NCBI RefSeq assembly: GCF_001649575.2
Contig: NC_051443.1
Location: forward strand, 22,319,982 to 22,383,981
Length of the DNA stretch: 64,000 nucleotides
Source of the DNA: Kryptolebias marmoratus
Taxonomy: Eukaryota; Chordata; Actinopteri; Cyprinodontiformes; Rivulidae
Reading direction: 5' to 3'
The notes beneath the pieces were generated by a model. It ran no database searches. It saw only the letters and a list, made by a program, of their open reading frames with translations, and was not told the DNA's origin. Below, piece by piece: positions 1-11,400 of the stretch; the stretch's first letter is position 1; each line of letters opens with the position of its first letter. The position numbers were made by a program, and so were the translations under genes.

Positions 1-3000
1 CAAAAGAAAAACTCTTTGAGTAAATAAATGTTTAGAATTGAAATGACATGATTGTCTCAGCCTTGTCCTCACTTATTCATCACTGTAATTTTACTGATGA
101 AGAGAAGGCTAATAATACATTTTATACAGTTAGCAAGCAGTGCTTAATCACCTTCACCGAGACCTGTCAAAGAGACTCAGTTAATCAATGTCACTATTCA
201 ATACAACGATACAGAGGATATTCTGAGGATATTTTTTTGTTGTGAAAGTTGGATTATGTAGATCTCTCTAACATGAACATCAGTTGTAAAGGGGGAAGGA
301 AACAACAACACAGCAAAACTACCTGTTCTGCAACCCACTTTGCTCTGATAGAAATCCATTCAAGGACTTTGAAACATGCAGTTAAAAACTAAGAGAATTA
401 ATACACACTTGTTATTTTGTCTGAGATGTAATGTGTAATGTAAAATTGCATTCATAGCAGATAGATCCAGTCTAATGCGAAAATGCCCAAGGTAAACGAA
501 TGCAGAATAATCATGTACTAGCCGCTTGAGTAATATCTTCATCACTGGATGGGCAGAGGATCAACTTGTGCAGTTTATTTCTAGAGTTTATTTGCTCACA
601 GTCAGTGGCATTTGTAGTTCATCATATCTCAGAATTAATGTGGAGGTATGATAAATAGAATAACCACAAGGCTTGCATGCATAAATGTGGTTTAAGTATG
701 TATTGGGTCTTAGGATTAATTGTCACACACTAAATTGAGGGTGCTGCAGTGTCATAATGAGAGGTTTCAGGCATAAGGCAGCAGTGAATCCTCCTCTGAG
801 GGAACACACCTGCAATCTATCTCATTTACCAGAACTTGACAAAGTAAGAGAGGAAGGGGTCCTCAAGAGAGGGGTTTGGGAGACCCTGAATGCATGATGA
901 GTGAAGGGTTTTAGAGAGATAGGCAGGCGGATAAAGGCAGACTGAATGAAAAAGACTTCTCTTGGAAGATGGCCGACAGCTTTCTTGTACAGAAGAGAGG
1001 TAGTCACTGAAGCAGAGGAGACACTGTCCCCTTTCCTTTCCTCCTGGAGCTGACACCTCTCTTCAAAGAAAGGTCACTCCCCCCTCTTCCCACTTTCCCA
1101 TCTAACTGGCTGTCCCTCATAGATGTCTTCTTTAATAGTGTCCAGCTCGGTTGGACATGTCAGTCTCTTACTTTCATACACAAAAACAAAACCTGTAATA
1201 AAATATATTGTTTTCAAAGAGGTCACCAGTTTTGTAGATGCAAATTTATATACACCTTTAACTTCTTAAAGGGCCACATGTTAAGAAATCCCAAAGTTAG
1301 ATGTAAAAAAATGTCTGGCATGAACAATAAGTCAAGCTTAGTCAAGAAAATGAATTGACAGAAGAAGACAGTTTTGTTTTTAATGGCAGAAACTGCTGTA
1401 AAAGGATTTTTGCTTGGACCATTCCCAAGACAAAGTTACAATAAATCACTAAATCCAACTAGAGGGAACTGTGATGATTCATTTGTTGGATAACATCCTC
1501 TAATGGAATGCCATTATGAAGCCCTGTCTTACTAAAAAATGTGCAATAAGAATTTTCTTTACACCTTGAGACCTGACTGCACAACCCTGGATATCTTTGA
1601 ATGATTCTTTTTTATTCAATTTTGATTAATGCAATTTTATCAATTCAGTAGGAACATATTTTTTAAATAAAGACACAGTAAAAAAAAAAAAAAAAAAAAC
1701 GTTTTAGTTCAACAAAACATTCTATGTTTCCTATGGTGTCTAAAACTCTCTAAGTAATTAAAAATTAAAATAAATGAATAAACATTCCAATCTTTTTTTG
1801 TAAAATAAAGTCTTTCATGGATATATTTTCCTTCTTCTTTCCTTTGTAAAATAAAAGCACTTCACATATGAATGTAAAAAAATTATTACATTAAATGATG
1901 TTTAAAACTAATATATTGTATCATTATTGTGTTTTAATAGACTCGTTCACTGATATTGAGTATCTGTTGGTATGCAGGCAATGAACTGATATCTGCCCAA
2001 ACACTCATGAGCTGCATTATAGCTTCATCATTTTTATACTTGAATATCCTATTCTGCTGATAAAGCTGTAAAGTATTTTATAAACCCTTGTTACTCTTCT
2101 GATTAAGTGTATTCATGTGGAAGTCTATGACGAATAAGCTAATGTTACCGTCTTTTATTTTTGTTTTGATATGACTCTTTGATTGCTCAGGTCATCACAC
2201 AATTTCTTTTAGCTCCAGTCAATCAAGTACCAAGCAAACATACTTTAAGGTTCTTCTCCAAAAACAGACACAATTTAGATGTTGTTCTACTGGTAAACTT
2301 TGTGTTTAGTGTAAAATGTCCTGATGGACTGGATGGAATTCTAGATGCCTGCAGACTGCTGCAAACCTCTTTGCCTCAACTAACTGTAACACATAATGCA
2401 GCCAAATTACTGTCTTGGCTTAAATTTTATGGATAAAATTTACATTAGTCAATATCTAGATATCAAGAAATTCTGCATTTTTTACAGTACACAGTACAGT
2501 ACAGTTTGACTTTTAATGTACAATTACGTAGTTGTGTTTTTTGCATTGTGGAAATCAAAGGACTATATCTATACTTATACCAGAGCTGGGCCAGTAGTTG
2601 GCAATAATGATGACATGAACATAATAAAAAAAAATAAAGTAAGTGCATAATGGTTAAAAATGATCCACACTTGTTTGACTTTAACAATGTTTACTATTAG
2701 ATCTTATTTATTAACCTTTGCAACACAAAAGCAAAGTTTGTTGTTCACATTATATTGTAGAAAGCTTTATCAGCCTATTCATATTTTTCTGCTCCGTTTG
2801 TGCCTTCAAAACTGACATGGATGACCAATATGTGATTAGCTGGGAGTAAGGCTGTGTTTATACTAATGCAGATAATTTGAAAAAAAAAAAAAGCTGCATT
2901 TGAACCTCTCATCCAGATCCAAATGGCCTTTTTTTGCTGAGAAATCAATGAAAGATTTAATGACTTTTCCAAAGTGGAGATTTTTAGTTGTATTTGATGT

Positions 3001-5180
3001 ATTCATGCAGACTAGACAATTTAAGGCTTTAAGAAACTGTAACATAGCAGCCTACTTATCCCATTCATTGCTTTGTGTGCTTGAAATCACAACAACAATA
3101 CATTTGTCTGTCTGTGTCCTGACTCTGATGAATCCACGGTACTCTTGCTTTGCAGCAATACATAAAACATTGAAAAAAAAAAAAAAATCATAATTATTAT
3201 CTTTTAGAAGAACAAAAAATAGAGATTACAAAGCAGTCGCTGACATTGATATATAGTATGCATGTGTGTCTGTTCATGCCTATACCAAGTGTGCTGACAG
3301 CAGGCGACAAGAGATTATTTAATTGCATCTAATTATGCTTTTTGCTAACATACAACCTTTAGCTGGGACAATTTGTCATCATAATATTGTCCACATTACA
3401 GAGCCAAAATCACCCACCAGCTCAGGCAATCCAAATGTTGGATCAGGAGTGAGCAATCTGTTCGTTCGCTGTCAAATCTCTTTCCTTACAATCAAAACAC
3501 CTTCAAATAGTATTATTAAAGCTGTAACATTTGCAACTTTGCTTATAATTAAAAGAGTCAGGAATCTTTGAATGATTGATAAGCCATGTGAAAAAAAAGA
3601 AAGAAATCATTTGGGTTTTTTGTTTGAATCACTTGAATCCCTCTGAAGGCAGGTCAAGGGCTTCCAATTACTCACAGGCAGAAAATCATTAATTCAAGAT
3701 AAAAACTTTTAAATTAAGTGGAATGGAGAGATTATTTTCTAAAATGCAAATAGTGACAAAAACAACTGTCAGGAAAACAAACCACTTCACTCTGAAGAGT
3801 TATTGAAGGTGCAATTACACAAATACAAGTTAAATCACTGTACTTAGTGTTGCTGGAACAAGGTCATAAAATTCTATGCAGTAAACAAAATAATTACACT
3901 ATTATTTCCAGGCAGCCATCAGTTAAATCTCAGTTACCTATATATAAAATCAAACTGCAGAGCCTTTAAAGCCCATTGACATAAATATGCATCACACTGA
4001 ACATTTTCTTCATCTTGATTTCATTTTGGTTGTCAAAGTTACAGTAAATGATGTTTGAAAGGTAGCATCAGAGATGGGTTGTCTTAAAAATCTCCCAGTT
4101 CTACATTCAAGACTACGCTGACATTTAATCTTTGAGGGTATAGCTAATTCAACTTTGTCTTCAAAAAATGATGTTTGTATAGGTCTCATTTGTTCTGGTA
4201 AATACAATTCACAGCAAATGTAATTATTACCGGATTATTTTTTCAGGGGAACAATGGGTTGAATGACCTCACCTAAATCCTATTGAAGAAGCTTGGGTGG
4301 ACAGTAAAGTGCATTACAGACATTGTGGACAGCACAAACTGTTAGAAATATATGTGAAAGACTGTTATGAAGGAACATGTAAATTTAAAAATCACCACAG
4401 AGAAAACCATTTTGAAATTGTACATTTTTGTGTAATTTCTGCAAATGTTAAATTGAACTACTATTCAAACATTGTAGTGTTACATTTTTTACATATGCAC
4501 TATATTCAGCAAATTATACACATGTTTATAGATCAAATGTTAACTGCTGATGCACCATGACTTTTTCTATGACAATTACTTTAGACTCAAAACTACCTAA
4601 AGCTAACCCGAGGCGCAGTGAAGGCTCAGGTGTTTCAGGTGAAGCCTGAAGCCACCTTGCTGACTCCATAGTAAAAATAGACTTCCTGTTTATCTCACCT
4701 AGAGCATGGTTCTAATGATGGTGGAAAAAGATATTGAAAACAGGAGCCATAAAGGTCAATAAAGTTTTTTTTTTTCTAATGCCCTGTGATCATTGTTGTT
4801 ATGCCCTTAGAGCACCAGTATTATCTTTTTGTATTATCCTTTATCCCTTCCAGTTTTTATAGCTGTCATAGTGGAAACAAGAGCAGACACTATGTATTTT
4901 ATAACAACAGCACAGCTCTTTTAAAAAGGGTTTCAGTAGAGAGGTTATCAACAGTTAATATCTCACATGTTGAAGATAACTCTTTCAATGGTCTCAGTTT
5001 AGATCTGACCATTTTACTGAGCAGACAGCTTGTCTGAGCAATGCCAGGACCATAGCATGAAACAACTGATTGTCGAGCAGTTCATGACATACTATTTTAT
5101 GAACTTTGACACCACTGCCATTTTTATTTCATATGGGTATTTTGTTCGAAATATTATGATATTCCTGCTGGAAGAGCCTC
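1..5180. other. non-coding AT-rich DNA, no gene seen
   Basis: Five kilobases with no frame that reads like a conserved protein. All open frames here are under 100 codons, low in complexity and without splice-site context. It contains poly-A runs (for example near 1681-1699, 2880 and 3174). I see no full transposon. It could be intergenic or intronic, and nothing in it distinguishes the two. Confidence 0.6.
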
Positions 5181-5184
5181 TGTC

Positions 5185-5680
5185 TGTCAGGAACAGGGTG
5201 GAAGGAGGGAAACCCTGAGCGCAGACTCATGTTGAAACAAAAACTAAATTTATTGAGAAATAAAAGGCAAACCCAAAACAAAGGCTGACGTGGCAGCAAA
5301 ACCTAGACCAAATACAAAAAAACATTAGCTAACTAAACTAAACCTGAACAGACCTGAGACTAAAAATGAACCACTGGGAGACTAGAAGGCACGAGCAAAC
5401 AGAACAGCATATCAGGGAGACAAGAGAATGACAATGAACCAGCAGAGAGGTAGAGAATGTGACCGGGTATTAAAGGCAGAGGGTAATTAGTGGAAGTGGG
5501 CACAGGTGAGATGATTAAGGAGCTAGAGGCAGGTGTAGATGGGTGAGAATGGGGAAGAGAGAGAGAGTGACTGAGGAGAAGTGAATGTTGGCTGAGGCAC
5601 AGGGAAGAGAAAAAACACAAACAATAAACTATAACTGAAACATGAAGACAAAACATAATTCCAAAACTCAGATTCTAACA
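5185..5680 (-). repeat. LTR of the element, 3' LTR in element orientation
   Basis: This is a 496-bp repeat matching 7518-8012. Beyond the first 35 bases or so, only about eight substitutions and one single-base indel separate the two copies. The first 35 bases (the 3' end of the LTR in element orientation) differ much more. The assembly gap starts immediately after it. Confidence 0.85.
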
Positions 5681-6158
5681 NNNNNNNNNNNNNNNNNNNN
5701 NNNNNNNNNNNNNNNNNNNNNNNNNNNNNNNNNNNNNNNNNNNNNNNNNNNNNNNNNNNNNNNNNNNNNNNNNNNNNNNNNNNNNNNNNNNNNNNNNNNN
5801 NNNNNNNNNNNNNNNNNNNNNNNNNNNNNNNNNNNNNNNNNNNNNNNNNNNNNNNNNNNNNNNNNNNNNNNNNNNNNNNNNNNNNNNNNNNNNNNNNNNN
5901 NNNNNNNNNNNNNNNNNNNNNNNNNNNNNNNNNNNNNNNNNNNNNNNNNNNNNNNNNNNNNNNNNNNNNNNNNNNNNNNNNNNNNNNNNNNNNNNNNNNN
6001 NNNNNNNNNNNNNNNNNNNNNNNNNNNNNNNNNNNNNNNNNNNNNNNNNNNNNNNNNNNNNNNNNNNNNNNNNNNNNNNNNNNNNNNNNNNNNNNNNNNN
6101 NNNNNNNNNNNNNNNNNNNNNNNNNNNNNNNNNNNNNNNNNNNNNNNNNNNNNNNNNN
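5681..6158. other. assembly gap (N run)
   Basis: A run of 478 N. It lies inside the LTR element, exactly between one LTR and a 42-bp tandem array. The array probably continues into the gap and caused the assembly break, so the real length may differ. Confidence 0.98.
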
Positions 6159-6530
6159 CCCCCTCGGAGGCTGGCTGAGAGGCGTCGCCGTCCGCGACCC
6201 CCTCGGAGGCTGGCTGAGAGGCGTCGCCGTCCGCGACCCCCACGGAGACACGGGATGGTGAGGCGTCGCCGTCCGCGACCCCCACGGAGACACGGGATGG
6301 TGAGGCGTCGTCCCTGCCGACCCCCACGGAGACACGGGATGGTGAGGCGTCGTCCCTGCCGACCCCCACGGAGACACGGGATGGTGGGGCGTCATCCCTG
6401 CCGACCCCCACGGAGACACGGGATGGTGAGGCGTTGTCCCTGCCGACCCCCACGGAGACACGGGATGGTGAGGTGTCGTCCCTGCCGACCCCCACGGAGA
6501 CACGGGATGGTGGAGCAGCGTCGCGAACCC
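6159..6530. repeat. 42-bp tandem repeat (minisatellite), about 9 copies
   Basis: The unit includes GACCCCCACGGAGACACGGG followed by ATGGTGAGGCGTCGTCCC. The period is exactly 42 bp, a multiple of three, so the minus-strand frame stays open as a 14-residue repeat. The copies nearest the gap are a variant reading CCTCGGAGGCTGGCTGAGAG. The array runs into the assembly gap. GC content is far above the surroundings. Confidence 0.9.
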
Positions 6531-6565
6531 CCTCAGGAACGCTGACCGGCGCAGAGGGGTCCCCG

Positions 6566-6670
6566 GGCTCGGCAGAGGCCGCAGGGAGGTCCCAGGGCTC
6601 GGCAGAGGGCGCAGGGAGCTCAGAGGGCTCGGCAGAGGGCGCAGGGAGCTCAGAGGGCTCGGCAGAGGCT
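6566..6670. repeat. 30-bp tandem repeat, about 3.5 copies
   Basis: The unit begins GGCTCGGCAGAGGGCGCAGG and continues GAGCTCAGAG. The 30-bp period encodes a ten-residue Ser/Pro/Glu-rich repeat on the minus strand, inside the element's reading frame. Confidence 0.85.
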
Positions 6671-6762
6671 GAGAGCGCTGCAGGTGACTCTGGAGACGGG
6701 AATGAGGGTGCTGCAGGCGGGTCAGAAAGCGCTGCAGGCGGGTCAGGAAGCGAGACTGAAAG

Positions 6763-6791
6763 GTGACAGGGTGACAGGGTGACAGGGTGAT
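6763..6791. repeat. 9-10 bp short tandem repeat
   Basis: The motif GTGACAGG recurs three to four times in a row. On the minus strand it lies within the proline-rich part of the element's frame. Confidence 0.7.
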
Positions 6792-7171
6792 CTGGAGGTG
6801 AAGGTGGCTGAAGGCTTGTAGAATGATTATGCAAATGTCCTTTTAACTGGGTTACTGTAGTGTAGATGTGGGAGTAGTGAGCCAAACTAAGAAGATAAGG
6901 ACGGGACAAAATAATCTTTTCAATAAGGGAAAAAGCAACCAGGTTGTGTCTGGGGTCTGTGTTAATGGCAGTAGAAGAGAGAAGTCTATTTATCTGAGAT
7001 GAAATGTCAAGCAGTTCTGTGGGTGTAAGTTCTGAGGCTTTTCTATTGACTGCAAAGTGACTTGGATCGGGGGAAACCAAAATGCGGGCTGAAGAGGCTG
7101 TGGGTGTGTCGCTGTCAGTGAACTTCTCAGAGGAAGAAAGAGAGACTGTGGTGACATCATTGATTTGTTCT

Positions 7172-7326
7172 ACCGGAGAGGCCATGGTGGCGGCAGTCCG
7201 TCCCACCGGAGAAGCTGTGGTGGCGGCGGTCCGTCCCACCGGAGAGGCCGTGGTGGCGGCGGTCCGTCCCACCGGAGAGGCCGTGGTGGCGGCGGTCCGT
7301 CCCACCGGAGAGGCCGTGGTGGTGGG
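7172..7326. repeat. 33-bp tandem repeat, about 5 copies
   Basis: The unit starts ACCGGAGAGGCCGTGGTGGC and continues GGCGGTCCGTCCC. The 33-bp period encodes an 11-residue Ala/Thr-rich repeat on the minus strand near the N-terminus of the element's frame. The outer copies carry most of the differences; the middle ones are nearly identical. Confidence 0.9.
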
Positions 7327-7517
7327 CACCGCTGGCTTCCTCTTTCACCGACGGCGGTTACCAGAAGCTGGGGAGACGAGTGCCGGAGGACAGGGCCCAT
7401 CCCATAAAGCGAACGGATGATCCTCCCGCAGCTCAACTAGGATCTGCTCCTTCTCCTCAGTAGTGAGGGTTATTCCGCTGGTGGAGTCGGCTGGGTTCAG
7501 TTCTGGCTGGTTCATTC

Positions 7518-8012
7518 TGTCATGAACGGTGGAGACGATGGCGAACCCAGAGCGCAGACTAATGTTGAAACAAAAACTAATTTATTGAGAAATAAAAGGC
7601 AAACCCAAAACAAAGGCTGACGTGGCAGCAAAACCTAGACCAAATACAAAAAAACATTAGCTAACTAAACTAAACCTGAACAGACCTGTGACTAAAAATG
7701 AACCACTGGGAGACAAGAAGGCACGAGCAAACAGAACAGCATATCAGGGAGACAAGAGAATGACAATGAACCAGCAGAGAGGTAGAGAATGTGACCAGGT
7801 ATTAAAGGCAGAGGATGATTAGTGGAAGTGGGCACAGGTGAGATGATTAAGGAGCTAGAGGCAGGTGTAGATGGGTGAGAATGGGGAAGAGAGAGAGAGT
7901 GACTGAGGAGAAGTGAATGTTGGCTGAGGCACAGGGAAGAGACAAAACACAAACAATAAACTATAACTGAAACATGAAGACAAAACATAATTCCAAAACT
8001 CAGATCCTAACA
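7518..8012 (-). repeat. LTR of the element, 5' LTR in element orientation
   Basis: A 495-bp repeat matching 5185-5680. The reading frame of the element starts at 7515, directly after it on the minus strand. On the plus strand the LTR carries an AATAAA at about 7592-7597 and another near 7955; the matching sites on the minus strand would need checking to define the R region. Confidence 0.85.
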
Positions 8013-8013
8013 C

Positions 8014-8467
8014 TGTCAGGTTGGGTGGAGATTGTGGCGAACCCAATGCACACACTCATCTTAGTTCTAGGAAAAAAATATATATATATTTAAAAAAAAA
8101 GGAGCAAAAACGAAAAAAGCTGACAGGGCAACAAAACAAAACAAAATCCAAAACATAAACCAAATCTATAATCAGAGGCAAACGTGAGGAAACCAAGGGA
8201 GTGAGAAAAACACAACAACAGACCAGTGTGTTAATGTAGGAAATGACCAGGTTTTAAAAGCGGAGGGTAATAAGGGGAAGTGGGCACAGGTTAATGATTA
8301 CAATTGTGAGCAGGTAGAGATGGGTGTGGCAGGAAAACAAGTGCTGACTGAGGACAAGTGGATAATGACATGAAAAAAAGACACAAAGAGCAAAGACTGA
8401 ACACAACCCAGACAATAAACCCAAAAGAAACTCAAAGAACAACCAAAACAAAACTCAAATCGTGACA
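8014..8467 (-). mobile_element. solo LTR, related family, split at its edge by the 5185-8012 insertion
   Basis: This starts TGTCAGG and ends CGTGACA, giving TGTCA/TGACA ends. It shares a core block with the other LTRs here (GGGGAAGTGGGCACAGGT, then a TGATTA and a GTAGAGATGGG motif). Its first four bases (TGTC) are duplicated at 5181-5184 as part of the CTGTC target duplication, so the younger element inserted at its very start. I could not find a convincing target duplication around this LTR: GCCTC lies on the left and ATTTA on the right. A long A/T run near 8080-8100 interrupts it. Confidence 0.65.
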
Positions 8468-11400
8468 ATTTATGCAAATCTTTCCACAAAATCCCACTTC
8501 GGAAAAGCTGAACTGCCCCTTTAACATTACAAATGTGTAATGTCAAAACAAAAAGGATTAATGTCAAAGAAAAATAATCTGGTTTTGTTGAACTATTGTG
8601 AGCCTACTTGTTTTTTGACATGTAACAAAAAGTAATAAAGTACAAGATCTAAGTTTTTTTTTATTATTAAACTGTTCTGAGAGATTTGTAGTGAACCCTA
8701 TGAGAGGTGGAAGGATTGGATTAGAATTTATTATATCCTACAAGAGCTGCTGTCATCATGTTCAGCCCTTGCCTGTATGCGTGTCTATGCAAAATGCATA
8801 TGTATTTGTGAAAATGTGCTCATGTGTTTGTGTAAACGAAAAAGTTATTCTGGCCTGTCAACCTACACCTTTCCCTCTCCCTGTCATCTCTTCAGGCGTG
8901 CAGGCACTGGAGCGTGAAGGCGAGCACTGCTTCCCTCCTCATTGAGGATGCCTGTCGTTTCCTCTGGTGTCCTGCAGGCACAGCAGCAGCCAGCAGATGC
9001 CAGAAACAAGGAAAAGAGAAAGACATCAAACTTATGAAAACAACGGTTGCAACAAATTTGAGACGTGGAGCGAACACCGGACTATCAAAATCACTCCATC
9101 ACTTACTTTAACAATATTAAAGAGGGGAATTTCTTTATCTTTCTTTCTCCGTGATAGAAGAAAAAAATAAAGAAAAAAAAAGAAAAAGGGAGTTGAGGGA
9201 TCTTAGAGTCAGTGCCAGTATGCACAGAGGGAAAAGGATTGCAGTCAGTACCCACAAAGGAAAAAAACAAGACTCCAATATTCCTTTCCTCTTTACATTT
9301 TAGCTACTACTTTCCCCTTAGAGATGTAGAGCGTCTAATAGAATTAGTCATGATTCTTGGGCTGATCTATTTGGTATGATGAACCAGAAAAGAAAATCAC
9401 AGCAGCAGTATGCACTTTGATAAGGATTCCAAAAGGAATAACAAAGTGACAAAAACCACCCTTCTGCATGCTGGATACTTGTTATGTGCACATAGCAGGA
9501 CTGGTTCCATTTGCAGTAACATGATACAGTCACACTCTGTTTTTATTTTATTTATTTATTTTTTTTGTTTTTGTAGCTGATATTGGAAAAAAAAGCAATA
9601 ACACAGACACAAGATATTTGTAGTTGTTTTAAGACCACAGAGAGGAGAAAAAGCAAAGTTGAAAGCAACATACTTTTTTGTTCTTGCAGGATGTGCATTA
9701 AAATTGGAAACCCCTATTCTCCTCACTGAGTCAGTGAATGGTCCAACACTGTCTCAACATCAAAAGCCCTTCTTTATCACTTTTACCCTCCTCTCTCTTC
9801 TTCACTTTGTCTCTCCTTTTTTGCCATCAAAGCTTGAAATAATACCATTCCCTTTCAGCTGACAACAGCCACGGGCTAATCAGATGCATACATTATTTGG
9901 AAAGAGCATGTTTTTACTCTGCCCCTCCTCTCCAGCTTTATCTCAAGTACACATAAACTCGAATGAAGATAATAGCAAGCAAAGGTTGTAATTTTTTCCC
10001 TCCTGCCAAAATGTATTTCCCTTCAGTACTACTCCACCTTCCTCCTTATTGTTTCCAAGTTTTGGGAGTGATCACAGAATGTTTTTGCAGAATTTGTTTA
10101 TTTCACTCCCAGCTCTCACATCTTGGTCCAAAGAACTGAGAACTTAGAACAGAGGAGGAGCTGGGGACTGAACCTGGCGCCAGAATTTAATCACTACAAA
10201 ACAAATTCAGCTGGATCTATTTGTTTGAGTTAGTTAGATTTAAAAGGCACAATTGACGAAAGAGAATTTGCCATACATCATTTTGAAAAAGCCTCTTGAA
10301 TCCACAAACTCATGCACTGCAAACACATGTAAACAGTTCTTGATCAAGCATCACCATCCATTGAGTTGGGACCATCGACATGTGTTAGAGTTGTGCACCA
10401 TACAGAATACCAGGAAGTTGAAGCTGTAAAAGGAATAAGATGATCCCAAGTTTTAAGTCCTGCCCTCTCCATTTTAATGAATGGAAGATTGCCATTTTCA
10501 ACAATAGAAAACATTTACACATATGCACAAAAAACAAAACAAAGCAAAGAAACAAGAAAAGAACTTCACATTTATTTTATTTTATTTTTTCAGGTGTTTA
10601 CTCTAGTTGTTTCACGTAGTTTTGACCTTGCTGCTATATATTCTTTTTTTTCCATTTAGGTTTAATTTCACAAATAATTAGTTATTTCATGTTTGAAAGA
10701 AAGGTCATGTGATACAATTATAGTGTGTGGGAGAGTAGGTGGGACTTAAATCCCCATATCCCATGTGGTGCTGGAATTACAGCATAGCAGCTCCGATAAA
10801 TAAGGTCCTGCTGGCATCAATTCCCAAAATAAGAGAAGGCGTGGGCATTTCGACCAGTGTTATAACATACACATTGATAGTAGGAACTGAGAATTATTTA
10901 AATTTATCTCTTCTTTTAAGTTTGGGAATCCACAGTAACGTTCTGTAAATTGGAGAAAAAACAAAACAAAACAAAAAAAAAACAAAAAACAGCTTACATC
11001 ATTATACATTTTTGACGTTTTCACCTTAAGGAAAAAAGATTTAGTTAATAAAATCCTGTTTGCAGGTTCATATCTTAGGTTTGAACTGGCTGCTGCAAAT
11101 ACAGGTGAGTCCTTTTGTGACCTTCAACAGACACATTCCCTTCAGTGAATATCTGACCAGAGCTCTAAACTATGTACTTGAGTCTGTTTATTTTTCTGTG
11201 CATATTTGTTTTTGGTTTGTTTGTTTTTAATTTTATTTTTGGTTCAGAGTTTTGCTCACAAAATTGGACCCTAGGTCATTAATGCTAATATTGACAACAG
11301 TGAAAAACCCATTTTCTTCCCATGTGTTTTCCAACTGGCCATCTGCAGGTGACACAGCAAGCAGCCAACACGCCGGCACATCCTTTCGTTCCTCTGCTGA

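Larger units (their letters stand above)
6159..7515 (-). pseudogene. internal reading frame of the LTR element; repeat-rich protein with one in-frame stop
   Basis: On the minus strand an ATG at 7515-7513 opens a frame two bases inside the 5' LTR. It reads 56 codons, meets a TGA at 7347-7345, then stays open in the same frame for about 395 codons to the gap. Parts in order: a short acidic N-terminal segment; a basic stretch next to the stop; five 11-residue repeats (GRTAATTASPV type); a non-repetitive segment of about 90 residues near 6810-7110 with an ELTPTELLDISSQ motif and a predicted helical look; a proline-rich linker; ten-residue SELPAP-type repeats; and about nine 14-residue SRVSVGVGRDDA-type repeats running into the gap. 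I recognise no Gag, protease, reverse transcriptase or integrase motif. The central 90 residues could be a diverged Gag-like domain, but that is a guess. The C-terminus is hidden by the gap. The single stop in an otherwise long frame suggests recent decay. Confidence 0.55.
5185..8012 (-). mobile_element. LTR retrotransposon-like element, non-autonomous, Ty3/gypsy-type LTRs
   Basis: Two direct repeats of about 495 bp (5185-5680 and 7518-8012) bound an internal region of about 1.84 kb. Each repeat starts TGTCA and ends TAACA on the plus strand, so each reads TGTTA...TGACA on the minus strand. The element is flanked by a perfect 5-bp duplication, CTGTC, at 5180-5184 and 8013-8017, which is the signature of integrase-mediated insertion. 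The minus orientation is chosen because the only long internal frame runs that way and begins two bases inside the repeat at 7518-8012. No reverse transcriptase, RNase H, integrase or protease motif is visible, although 478 bases are N. The internal space is too short for a normal pol, so it probably moves with proteins supplied by a full-length relative. I see no clear tRNA primer-binding site after the 5' LTR. Assignment to gypsy rests on LTR style and the 5-bp duplication, not on pol. Confidence 0.8.

Noticed and set aside
5360..5656. 98-codon minus-strand frame in the LTR (also at 7692-7988)
   Set aside because: It lies wholly inside the LTRs, is repeated in both, and is a serine/leucine-rich chance frame of pyrimidine-rich LTR sequence.
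6255..6766. plus-strand frames rich in Arg/Pro and Glu/Gly through the LTR element interior
   Set aside because: They are readings of the same minisatellites in other frames. The minus-strand frame is longer, spans the unique segment and starts next to the LTR.
5185..8012. full-length autonomous retrovirus or gypsy element
   Set aside because: The internal region, even including the gap, is under 2 kb and shows no polymerase or envelope motifs, so only a non-autonomous element is supported.
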